64,000 bases of DNA from Hyphomicrobiales bacterium (GTDB taxonomy: Bacteria > Pseudomonadota > Alphaproteobacteria > Rhizobiales > Rhizobiaceae). Below, in pieces: positions 8,960 through 17,776 of this stretch (position 1 is its first letter; the number at the start of each line of letters is the position of its first letter). Both the position numbers and the translations under genes were made by a program. The notes under the pieces are model-generated. The model had not been told where the DNA came from. It worked only from the letters and a program-made list of their open reading frames with translations, and did not search any database. The stretch lies in assembly GCA_900472295.1 (NCBI GenBank), contig UCIA01000019.1, positions 35,424 to 99,423 of the forward strand, read 5' to 3'.

Positions 8960-8971
8960 GTGCGTACGCAC
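8960..8971. promoter_or_regulatory. Palindromic operator candidate upstream of the SMP-30 gene
   Basis: GTGCGTACGCAC, a perfect 12-bp palindrome 59 bp upstream of the SMP-30 gene start. The position suits a binding site for a dimeric regulator of sugar-lactone use, but no regulator gene is adjacent. Tentative. Confidence 0.35.
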
Positions 8972-9061
8972 AGTGCGATACAAAAAGGCAGTCAGGACAG
9001 CTTGCGTGCAAGGCCTGCCCATTATGTTAGCGACTCATTAACTGGCTATGCGCTCCGCGCA

Positions 9062-9099
9062 ATGGTGCATTGCAACATCTTCTTTTTGCATCGCACCAT
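9062..9099. promoter_or_regulatory. Inverted repeat ahead of the DUF1127 gene
   Basis: ATGGTGCATTGC and GCATCGCACCAT form an inverted repeat (10 of 12 positions) around a 14-bp pyrimidine-rich centre, 75 bp before the DUF1127 start. It could be an operator or an RNA hairpin in the leader. The rest of the 8902-9173 gap holds the SMP-30 promoter side and nothing else I recognise. Confidence 0.35.
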
Positions 9100-9173
9100 T
9101 ACTATGTCATGTTGCGAACGACCAAGGGAGGAACAAATTCACCGCTGATATGCGGCATGAAAGGACCCTTGCT

Positions 9174-9338
9174 ATGGCTTTTGATCTCTTCTCCCGCGCA
9201 CGTGCCTCGATGGCCAAGCGCAAGCACTACAACCGCCTCGTCTCGGAAATCGAAAACCTGACGAGCCGCGATCTGGCCGATCTGCGCGCCGACCGCTCGG
9301 AAATGCTCTACCAGATCCACAAGCAGATCTACGGCTGA
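9174..9338 (+). CDS. DUF1127 small protein
   Basis: A 54-residue basic protein (MAFDLFSRARASMAKRKHYNRLVSEIENL...) with the DUF1127 (YjiS-like) signature: an aromatic/basic N-terminal half, then a helix with L-x-x-L-S/T-x-R-D-L-x-D-L (here NLTSRDLADLRADRSE). Short alphaproteobacterial DUF1127 proteins are often strongly expressed and have been linked to RNA turnover and to phosphate or carbon metabolism in Agrobacterium; whether this one acts so is unknown. AAAGGA precedes the ATG at 9174. Monocistronic, with an inverted repeat in its leader. Confidence 0.85.
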   Translation: MAFDLFSRARASMAKRKHYNRLVSEIENLTSRDLADLRADRSEMLYQIHKQIYG

Positions 9339-9359
9339 TCGTTTAGACGGTGGTGGGGC

Positions 9360-9512
9360 ACTGCCCCCTCACCCGGATTGCCAAAACGAATTGCAACAGC
9401 AATTCGGGCAATCCGACCTCTCCCCAAGGGGAGAGGAGCGAGCAAGCGCCGATGTCTCCCTCTTCTCCCCCATGGGGAGAAGAGGGCCGCGTAGCGGCCG
9501 GATGAGGGGGCC
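9360..9512. repeat. Mosaic palindromic repeat between DUF1127 and ccmG
   Basis: About 150 bp beginning CCCCCTCACCCGGATTGCC and ending GCGGCCGGATGAGGGGGCC. It includes CGAATTGCAACAGCAATTCG, CTCTCCCCAAGGGGAGAG and CTTCTCCCCCATGGGGAGAAG, each nearly a perfect hairpin. The mosaic of hairpins with GGGGGC ends resembles rhizobial intergenic mosaic elements. It fills almost the whole gap between convergent genes. Confidence 0.75.
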
Positions 9513-9524
9513 TGGCGCCGTCGC

Positions 9525-10106
9525 CTAACCCGGCGCCGCAATCGCCTTTTCTATCTGTGGCAACAACAGATCCGTCGCTGACTCCCCCGTCAGCGGCCCG
9601 ACATGCTTGTAGGCGATCTTGCCGTCCTTGCCGATGACGAAGGTTTCCGGCACGCCGTAGACACCCCAGTCGATGGCCGTGCGGCCCGCCTCGTCGACGC
9701 CAATGGCCTGGAACGGATTGCCGAGATCGCCGAGAAACCGGCGCGCATTTTCCGGCTTGTCCTTGTAGTTCAACGCGGCAAGCGTGAAGCGCTTGTCCTG
9801 TGACAGCGCCAGCAGCACCGGATGCTCTTCCCGGCACGGCGCGCACCATGATGCAAAGACATTGACCAGCGTCACCTTGCCGGCGAAGGCCTTGGAGTCG
9901 AGGCCAGGCAGGTTTGAGCCTTCCAGAGCCGGCAGATTGGTTTGCGGCGCCGGCAGGCCGATCAGCGCCGACGGCACTGTCGCCTCGTCGCGCCCCGACA
10001 AGAGCTGCAACAGGAACAATCCGGCCAGGCCGAGGAAGATCAGCAGCGGCAGCAGCACGATCAGGCGGCGGCGCGGCGGCGCCGGCGTTTCGCTTTCTAT
10101 GCTCAT
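9525..10106 (-). CDS. ccmG: Thiol:disulfide interchange protein CcmG (DsbE/CycY)
   Basis: Membrane-anchored periplasmic thioredoxin that reduces the haem-binding CXXCH cysteines of apocytochrome c before haem ligation. In the 193-residue protein an N-terminal anchor (RRLIVLLPLLIFLGLAGLFLL) is followed by a thioredoxin fold with the active site W87-C88-A-P-C91, the cis-proline region YGVPETFVI, and the family-typical GVDEAGRTAIDWGVYG. Its start overlaps the ccmD stop by four bases (ATGA). It is last in the ccmA-ccmB-ccmD-ccmG operon. High confidence. Confidence 0.96.
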   Translation of the reverse strand: MSIESETPAPPRRRLIVLLPLLIFLGLAGLFLLQLLSGRDEATVPSALIGLPAPQTNLPALEGSNLPGLDSKAFAGKVTLVNVFASWCAPCREEHPVLLALSQDKRFTLAALNYKDKPENARRFLGDLGNPFQAIGVDEAGRTAIDWGVYGVPETFVIGKDGKIAYKHVGPLTGESATDLLLPQIEKAIAAPG

Positions 10107-10282
10107 GATTTACCGGTCCCTGAACCGCCCTTGTCCGAACGGCGCCGCACACCGGCGGCTTCCAGTTCGGCGAGCTCACGCTTGCGAGCCCGCTGGTCGA
10201 GCAGGATCCAGCCGATCAGCCCGGCCAGAACGATCGCCGTGATCCCATAGGCGGCAGTGACATAGAGCGCGTGTGCACTCAT
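10103..10282 (-). CDS. ccmD: Haem exporter subunit CcmD
   Basis: A 59-residue single-span membrane protein (ALYVTAAYGITAIVLAGLIGWILLDQRARKRELAELEAAGVRRRS), the classic CcmD shape: short periplasmic start, one helix, basic cytoplasmic tail with an R-x-L-x-x-L-E-x-x-G-x-R-R-R motif. CcmD normally joins CcmC and CcmE in releasing haem-loaded CcmE from the CcmABCD complex. Here its usual upstream partner ccmC is absent. The ATG at 10282 overlaps the stop of a 34-codon ORF, and the stop overlaps ccmG. Confidence 0.93.
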   Translation of the reverse strand: MSAHALYVTAAYGITAIVLAGLIGWILLDQRARKRELAELEAAGVRRRSDKGGSGTGKS

Positions 10283-10383
10283 GCGCTTCGCTCCGCTGTC
10301 ATTTCGCTGTGCTCGATCATTTGCCTTCCCATAGCTTTGCGGCTGCGGCTTCGCAATTGGCCGCCGCGCCGCAGCCGCCACAT
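10279..10383 (-). CDS. 34-codon coupled ORF in the place of ccmC
   Basis: Between ccmB and ccmD, where ccmC (about 250 codons) normally lies, there are only 100 bases. They hold a single 34-codon frame. Its ATG (10383) overlaps the ccmB stop as TGATG, and its stop overlaps the ccmD start as ATGA. The product (MWRLRRGGQLRSRSRKAMG then RQMIEHSEMTAERSA) is basic, has no membrane span and no CcmC motif such as the WWD tryptophan signature. It could be a deletion scar that keeps the tail of ccmC and the translational coupling, or a chance frame. Confidence 0.4.
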   Translation of the reverse strand: MWRLRRGGQLRSRSRKAMGRQMIEHSEMTAERSA

Positions 10384-11048
10384 CAATCCGTTCCATGCCG
10401 CAGCGCCAGCGCCGCCGCCACTGGCCCGAGCACGGCAAGAAACAACGTCAGCGCGGCAAGAATGAGGAAGGGCTGCAGGAACGGGTCGGGGTCGGCCACC
10501 GCGCCATAGCTGGCCGAAACGCCGAAGATCAGCACCGGGATGGTCAGCGGCAGCACCAGCACCGAGATCAGCAGCCCGCCGCGCGGCAGCGCCACCGCCA
10601 CCGCCGCGCCGACCGCGCCGATGAAGGTGATGGCCGGCGTGCCGACCAGCAGCGTCAGCGCGGTGGCGCCGATGCCGAGCGGCTCCATGTTCATGAACAG
10701 GCCGAGCAGAGGAGCCGCGACCACCAGCGGCAGCACGCTGCCCGCCCAATGCGCCAGGCATTTCACCAGCACCGTCAGCGCCAGCATGTGGCGATCATTG
10801 CCCAGCACCAGAAGGTCGAGCGAGCCGTCCTCGCGATCGGCCTGGAACAACCGGTCGAGCCCGAGCAGGCAGGCGAGCAGCGCGCCGATCCACAGGATCG
10901 CCGGGCCGATACGGGCCAGCAGTTTCAGGTCGGGGCCAACACCGAAGGGGATGGTGGCGATGACGGCGAGGAAGAAGATGACGCCCGTCAGGGCGCCGCC
11001 CCCGGCACGGACGGAGAGGCGGATGTCGCGGAGGAAGAGGGCTAGCAT
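10383..11048 (-). CDS. ccmB: Haem exporter permease CcmB
   Basis: Integral membrane subunit of the CcmAB ATPase module that, with CcmC and CcmD, drives release of holo-CcmE during cytochrome c maturation. The 221-residue protein has six hydrophobic segments, the CcmB signature around LLWIGALLACLLGLDRLFQADREDGSLD (about 45-75), and ISVLVLPLTIPVLIFG near the C-terminus. The ATG at 11048 gives the family-typical start MLALFLRDIRLSVRAGGG; the ribosome-binding site is weak. A 157-bp palindromic repeat separates it from upstream ccmA, which is unusual for this normally compact operon. Confidence 0.95.
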   Translation of the reverse strand: MLALFLRDIRLSVRAGGGALTGVIFFLAVIATIPFGVGPDLKLLARIGPAILWIGALLACLLGLDRLFQADREDGSLDLLVLGNDRHMLALTVLVKCLAHWAGSVLPLVVAAPLLGLFMNMEPLGIGATALTLLVGTPAITFIGAVGAAVAVALPRGGLLISVLVLPLTIPVLIFGVSASYGAVADPDPFLQPFLILAALTLFLAVLGPVAAALALRHGTD

Positions 11049-11071
11049 GATGTGAGATGCTCGCGCTTGAG

Positions 11072-11228
11072 CACCCCCCTCTGGCCTGCCGGCCATCTCC
11101 CCCTCAAGGGGGGAGATTGGCAGCTTCGAAGGCGCGACCGTCCTTCAACGGTGGAGATTGGCGAGAGTAATCGTGACGGCCGATCTCCCCCCTTGAGGGG
11201 GAGATGCCCGGCAGGGCAGAGGGGGGTG
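11072..11228. repeat. 157-bp inverted-repeat element inside the ccm operon
   Basis: Outer ends CACCCCCCTCTG and CAGAGGGGGGTG are exact inverted repeats, with inner CATCTCCCCCTCAAGGGGGG and CCCCCCTTGAGGGGGAGATG arms. The core CAACGGTGGAGATTGGCGA also occurs, with one or two changes, in copies at 48851-49020 and 63841-64000, so this is one element family. It lies between ccmA and ccmB, where the transcript must read through it. Confidence 0.85.
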
Positions 11229-11241
11229 CCTCGCACCGGCG

Positions 11242-11844
11242 TCAATTTCCCATCCTCAGTTCCTCAGCCCCATCCAATCCCAGCGGCAGGTGCGTCGCCG
11301 CGACAACAATCCCGCCCTCCGCGCAATGCCCTGCCATCAGCCCCGCAAACCGCCCTTCCGAAGCCTTGTCCAACCCCGCCGTCGGCTCATCGAGCAGCCA
11401 GATCGGCCTGTGGCTGACCAGCAATTTCGCAATCGCCGCCCGCCTTCTTTGCCCGGTCGACAGATAGCCGAACGGCAGATGGCCGATGCCGCCAAGCCCG
11501 ACAGTCTCCAGCGCCTCCTCGACACCCAACCGACCATCGTCATTGAAATCGCGCCAGAAGCGCAGATTCTCCGTCACGCTCAGCGCCGTCTTCATCGCAT
11601 TGAGATGGCCGAGATAGTGGACCGCAGCAGCGATGGTCGGAAACGTCTCGCCGCCGCCCTCGATGCGCACATCGCCTTCCGCTTTCGGCAGCAGCCCGGC
11701 GATGACCCGCAGCAGCGTCGATTTGCCTGATCCGTTCGGCCCGGTGACGACCAGCGCCTGGCCCTTCCCGAGCGCAAAGCCGATGCCGGAGAAGACCGTC
11801 TCGCCGCCGCGTTCGCCGCCCAGATTTTCGGCAATCAGCCGCAT
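11242..11844 (-). CDS. ccmA: Haem exporter ATP-binding protein CcmA
   Basis: ABC ATPase that powers the CcmABCD complex in cytochrome c maturation at the inner membrane. The 200-residue protein has Walker A GPNGSGKST, the signature LSTGQRRR (the CcmA form of LSGGQ), Walker B IWLLDEP and the switch histidine in AATHLPL. The ATG at 11844 begins MRLIAENLGGERGG, the expected first strand; longer in-frame starts have no support. It is first in the ccm operon and divergent from acnA. Confidence 0.95.
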   Translation of the reverse strand: MRLIAENLGGERGGETVFSGIGFALGKGQALVVTGPNGSGKSTLLRVIAGLLPKAEGDVRIEGGGETFPTIAAAVHYLGHLNAMKTALSVTENLRFWRDFNDDGRLGVEEALETVGLGGIGHLPFGYLSTGQRRRAAIAKLLVSHRPIWLLDEPTAGLDKASEGRFAGLMAGHCAEGGIVVAATHLPLGLDGAEELRMGN

Positions 11845-11910
11845 GCCTGCCCGTCCCGAAAACTTTACCGCGCGATAGTTGCCGCATCGCACAAATTTGC
11901 TCCGCAACTG

Positions 11911-11927
11911 TCTAGAACTATTCCAGA
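11911..11927. promoter_or_regulatory. Irr/ICE-like palindrome between ccmA and acnA
   Basis: TCTAGAACTATTCCAGA is a 7-3-7 palindrome with one mismatch between arms. It resembles the rhizobial iron control element bound by Irr (consensus from memory TTTAGAA-N3-TTCTAAA): one difference in the left arm, two in the right. It lies 67 bp upstream of ccmA and 203 bp upstream of acnA. Iron-dependent control of an Fe-S aconitase and haem-handling genes would fit. Not proven. Confidence 0.45.
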
Positions 11928-12129
11928 AAATTCTCTATATGCGGGTCATCCGTGCCAGCGGTCGGCACGGGAACAGAATTTGCGCCGAACCAGCGCACGC
12001 GCCGCCTTGAACGGCTCGGGTTGCTTGGGAGCGGACAGCGGAAATGGCCGTACCCGCACCTTTGCGCGTGATTGCATGCCCATCGGCGTCCGTTCCCTTT
12101 CAGGCTGAACAGACAAGGACGGACCGCAC

Positions 12130-14820
<2,691 letters not shown>

Positions 14821-15158
14821 CGGCCAAGGGTTTAGGCAGTAGGGATTGGGCAGTAGGGAACTACTGCCTACTGCCTACTGCCCTAGTCTTTCCAAAGCAT
14901 AAGACGGCCCGAACCAAAGTCTCACCCTGCACGATCGCAGTAGAGACCGCACGGACTCAGCAAAGTCTCCCACAAGCTCTTGCTGCCATGCTCCCGATCG
15001 AACCGGGCAGCGAAGTGCTCCGTCGTGTTGCAGCCATACCTACGGTTGCGGGACCAAAAATTTCACCGCAACGTGACTTCCCGTTGACTGTCGCTTCTGC
15101 CACAAATCTGGACAACCAGAACAAGGCCGGCGTCACCGGCGGGAAAATCGGAACGACC
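14821..15158. other. Gap between acnA and the DUF1223 gene
   Basis: 338 bp without a credible gene. The first 65 bp hold the GCAGTAGG hairpin (separate entry). The rest shows no clear repeat. TTGACT at 15084-15089 could be the -35 element of the DUF1223 promoter, but the -10 match is weak. Confidence 0.5.
14835..14885. repeat. GCAGTAGG tandem inverted repeat after acnA
   Basis: Two direct copies of GGCAGTAGGG are followed by three copies of CTACTGCC/CTGCCTA on the opposite strand, so several alternative stems can form, the tightest being GGCAGTAG-GGAA-CTACTGCC. It begins 15 bp after the acnA stop and is probably a 3' stabilising hairpin or rho-independent-like terminator without a long T tract. 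Confidence 0.6.
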
Positions 15159-15938
15159 ATGGCACCTCGACAACCTCTGCGGCTTGCGGCTTTTGCGCTG
15201 GCCTTCTCGGCGCTTGCCGGGACCGGGTTTGCCGAAGAATCGGGAACCGCCCAGGCCGACAAGCCCCAGATTGACAGGCCCTTGGGCGTGGTAGAGCTGT
15301 TCACCAGCCAGGGCTGCAGTTCCTGTCCGCCGGCCGACGCCTTCTTTGCCGAACTGGCGGCCAAGGACAACGTCATCGCGCTCGCCTACCACGTCAACTA
15401 CTGGGATTATCTCGGCTGGCAGGACACGCTGAGCAGCAAGGAAAACACCGAGCGGCAATATGACTATATGCGCGCCTTCGGCACCCGCTCCGTCTACACG
15501 CCGCAAGCCGTTATCAATGGCCGCAGCCACGTCAACGGCGCCAGCCGCAAGGACGTCGACGGCGCGCTCGCCCGCATGGAGAAATCCGGCGAGGGCATGC
15601 GGGTCAGCGTCAAGGTCAGCCGCACCAGCGACCGTGTCATCATCGATGCCGGCGACGCCGGCAGCGGCCCGACCGACGCCCATGTCGTCATCGTCTATTT
15701 CGAACCGCCGCAGACCGTCACCATCGCCAAGGGCGAGAACAGCGGCCGCTCCATGACCTACTGGAACGCCGTCACCGGCATCCAGACCGCCGGCATGTGG
15801 CAAGGCAAGGCACAGCGCTATGAATTGCCGATGACCGAGATCGCCAAGAAAGGCGGCTGCGCCGTGCTGCTGCAATCGGTCGGCAAGGACGGTATGCCCG
15901 GCGCGATCCTGGGCGCTGCGTTTATTCACAAGCCGTAG
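15159..15938 (+). CDS. DUF1223 secreted thioredoxin-like protein
   Basis: A 259-residue protein with a Sec signal peptide (APRQPLRLAAFALAFSALAG, then TGFA) and a DUF1223 domain. The domain opens with VVELFTSQGCSSCPPAD, a thioredoxin-like strand with a C-S-S-C pair, and continues with ALAYHVNYWDYLGWQD and RQYDYMRAFGTRSVYTPQAVINGR. The fold and CXXC suggest a periplasmic redox protein, but no activity has been established for the family as far as I know. I chose the ATG at 15159 because the signal peptide follows directly and CGGAA lies upstream. It stands alone. Confidence 0.88.
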   Translation: MAPRQPLRLAAFALAFSALAGTGFAEESGTAQADKPQIDRPLGVVELFTSQGCSSCPPADAFFAELAAKDNVIALAYHVNYWDYLGWQDTLSSKENTERQYDYMRAFGTRSVYTPQAVINGRSHVNGASRKDVDGALARMEKSGEGMRVSVKVSRTSDRVIIDAGDAGSGPTDAHVVIVYFEPPQTVTIAKGENSGRSMTYWNAVTGIQTAGMWQGKAQRYELPMTEIAKKGGCAVLLQSVGKDGMPGAILGAAFIHKP

Positions 15939-15966
15939 AGATAGAGCGCCGAGAACAACCCGTGCC

Positions 15967-16197
15967 TTCGTCATCCTGGGGCGAAGCAGGAGCGAAGCTC
16001 CGTCGCGAAGACCCCAGGATCCATGCCGCGACATCGGTCACACACGAAAGCGGTCCAGAATCGAGGGGTGCTCTGCTTTAGGCTGCCCTGAGGCCCCAAC
16101 GACCGTTCTGATAGGCAGCATGCTTCGACAAATGTCGTGGCATGGATCCTCGGGTCTGCGCGTCCGCTTCGCTTCCGCTCCGCCCGTGGATGACGAA
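15967..16197. repeat. Composite CGTCATCC-family repeat
   Basis: The left half runs from TTCGTCATCCTGGGGCGAAG to CCCCAGGATCCATGCC, and the right half from GGCATGGATCCTCGGG to GTGGATGACGAA, with about 120 bp of other sequence between. The same two-part layout recurs at 55993-56153 with a shorter, different middle, so this is a defined composite rather than a chance pair. Confidence 0.75.
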
Positions 16198-16221
16198 GTC
16201 ACGGTGGCGCGAAGTTCGCCT

Positions 16222-16263
16222 TAGAAAACAAAAAACCGACGTCAGCTTGCTTCTGACGTCGGT
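16222..16263 (-). terminator. Strong rho-independent terminator without an obvious gene
   Basis: On the minus strand ACCGACGTCAG pairs perfectly with CTGACGTCGGT (11 bp, 7-nt loop) and is followed by TTTTTTGTTTTC. No minus-strand gene ends nearby; the nearest credible upstream gene on that strand is the acetyltransferase ending at 17075, with a plus-strand gene between. It therefore suggests a small RNA. Confidence 0.75.
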
Positions 16264-16603
16264 CATTTAGGTTTTGGGATCGTCGCACCTGATCTCTCCG
16301 GGGAGAGACCGAGGTTGGTTCGATCCGACGCAGACCCGTGGGCGGGGGGCTTGGGGTTTACGAGCCGGTGCCGGACCGAACCGTCTCAGGCAACGCCGGT
16401 AAATTCGTCGGACATTGGGGCATGAGCGCGGATAAAAAAAGGCAGAAATGTGGCGAAGCATCACCAATTCAAACACCGCGTTTTATAAAAGTGACTGGAC
16501 GTTGCGAAAACAGCGCAGTCGCGGGATGGTTAGCCGGGTCTTGCAATTCCACCGCGAACACGCCAACTTCTGCAAGCGAGATTCATTTTTGAGGGATCGC
16601 GGT

Positions 16604-16990
16604 ATGACCGATCGCAGCAGTGGGACGGAGGATGGGGACGCATCCGCAATATTGATCCCGCTGCACGAGGCGCGACGCGAACGCCTCGACCAGCCGGTCC
16701 GTTTCGACCGGCGTGAACTCGACGAGATCCTCAGACTCTATGGACGCATGGTCGCCGCCAATGAATGGCGCGACTACGCCATCGACCATCTCTCCGACCG
16801 GGCTGTGTTTTCGGTCTTTCGCCGGGCCAGCGAAGTGCCGCTGTTCCAGATCGTCAAGGATCCGAAACTGGCGCGTCGGCAAGGCGCCTTCGCCGTCATT
16901 GCCGCCGGCGGCCGCATCCTCAAGCGCGGCCAGGAACTCGGCCGCGTACTCGGCGTCTTCGATGCCAAGCTTAGGGTTGTCGAGGCCTGA
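16604..16990 (+). CDS. DUF2794 protein
   Basis: A 128-residue protein of the alphaproteobacterial DUF2794 family, function unknown. The conserved block runs from FDRRELDEILRLYGRMVAAN through WRDYAIDHLSDRAVFSVFRR to LFQIVKDPKLARRQGAFAVI and the C-terminal GGRILKRGQELGRVLGVFD. The first 35 residues are polar and probably disordered. No membrane segment or signal is visible. GAGGGA is 7 nt before the ATG at 16604; in-frame upstream codons lie in sequence without coding character. It stands alone. Confidence 0.85.
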   Translation: MTDRSSGTEDGDASAILIPLHEARRERLDQPVRFDRRELDEILRLYGRMVAANEWRDYAIDHLSDRAVFSVFRRASEVPLFQIVKDPKLARRQGAFAVIAAGGRILKRGQELGRVLGVFDAKLRVVEA

Positions 16991-16998
16991 GGTGGTGA

Positions 16999-17098
16999 GT
17001 TGAAGAACTGGGGAATTGAAGAATTGAGGAAAGGGCCGGTCAGCGCCTGATATAGCCCCGTTTTCCTTTGTTCTTCATTTCTTCAATTCTTGAATTCC
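16999..17098. repeat. Long AT-rich inverted repeat reaching into the acetyltransferase gene
   Basis: GAATTGAAGAATTGAGGAAAGG on the left pairs imperfectly with CCTTTG...CTTCAATTCTTGAATTC on the right. It lies between convergent genes, probably as a bidirectional terminator. The last eight codons and the stop of the acetyltransferase gene lie within the right arm. Confidence 0.6.
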
Positions 17099-17656
17099 GC
17101 TAAACCTCCGCTCCGGCAGTGAATCCGCATCCGGCGGAAGCGCCGCCCCGCCATTCAGCGGCAGCTGCATGAACACAGTGTCTAGCCAGCGGCCGTGCTT
17201 GTAGCCGGAGCCTTCCAGGCGGCCGCCATGGCGAAAGCCCAGCTTTTCATGCAGCCGCACCGATGCACTGTCGGCGCGGCCGTCGCCGATCACCGCGATG
17301 ATCTGGCGAAAGCCCGCCACCCGGCAGGCCGCGATCAGCGCCTGCATCAGCAGCAGCCCGACGCCCTGGCCCTTGGCATCAGGTGCGACATAGACCGAAT
17401 CCTCGACGATGAAACGGTAGGCCGGGCGCGGCCGGAAGGCGCCGGCATAGGCGTAGCCGAGCAGCGCGCCGTCCTTTTCCGCCACCAGATAGGGAAATCC
17501 GCCCGCCGTCAGAGCGTCGAATCGCGCGCCCATCTCGGCGCGGCTGGGCGGCTCCAACTCGTAGCTGGCCGTGCCATGGGTGACCGCATCGGCGTAGATC
17601 TCGGTGATTCGGTCGAGGTCGCCCTCCAGGGCCACGCGCGTGGAAATAGTGCTCAT
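17075..17656 (-). CDS. GNAT N-acetyltransferase, phosphinothricin acetyltransferase-like
   Basis: A 193-residue acetyltransferase of the Pat/YncA group, which acetylates small amines such as phosphinothricin-like or methionine-derivative compounds with acetyl-CoA. It has the GNAT motifs: ITEIYADAVTHGTASYELEPP near the start, the acetyl-CoA loop VYVAPDAKGQGVGLLLMQALI, and ASVRLHEKLGFRHGGRLEGSGYKHGRW(L)D, which is characteristic of the Pat group. The ATG at 17656 gives MSTISTRVALEGDLDRI. The C-terminal tail (SGIQELKK) is encoded by an inverted repeat, probably a run-on into intergenic DNA. The substrate is not determined. Confidence 0.9.
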   Translation of the reverse strand: MSTISTRVALEGDLDRITEIYADAVTHGTASYELEPPSRAEMGARFDALTAGGFPYLVAEKDGALLGYAYAGAFRPRPAYRFIVEDSVYVAPDAKGQGVGLLLMQALIAACRVAGFRQIIAVIGDGRADSASVRLHEKLGFRHGGRLEGSGYKHGRWLDTVFMQLPLNGGAALPPDADSLPERRFSGIQELKK

Positions 17657-17704
17657 AATTTGTGCAAACGATTCATCTGCCTGCCATAACAGCAAAGCTC
17701 GGCG

Positions 17705-17734
17705 CAAAAGAAAAGGGCGGCCGTTGGGCCGCCC
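17705..17734 (-). terminator. Terminator of the Bax-inhibitor-1 gene
   Basis: GGGCGGCC and GGCCGCCC form an 8-bp GC stem with a 4-nt loop. Read on the minus strand it is followed by TTTTCTTTTG. It lies 43 bp after the stop of the gene at 17777. Confidence 0.85.
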
Positions 17735-17776
17735 CTTAACAACTCAATGGTCCAGTTTCCAGTAAATGGGATCCGC

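Larger units (their letters stand above)
15939..16603. other. 665-bp gap with composite repeat and orphan terminator
   Basis: No convincing protein gene. It holds a composite CGTCATCC-family repeat (15967-16197) and a strong minus-strand terminator (16222-16263). The 16264-16500 stretch could be transcribed on the minus strand as an unannotated RNA ending at that terminator; TTTTATAAAA at 16481-16490 is a possible -10 region. A 69-codon minus-strand frame starting with GTG here has no ribosome-binding site or recognisable content. Confidence 0.5.

Noticed and set aside
16305..16325. tRNA-like T arm (GGTTCGATCC)
   Set aside because: The loop is one base short, no acceptor or anticodon stem can be formed, and there is no CCA-compatible end.
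16267..16476. 69-codon minus-strand frame before the orphan terminator
   Set aside because: It begins with GTG without a ribosome-binding site, is Arg/Pro-rich and fits no family. A non-coding RNA is more likely.
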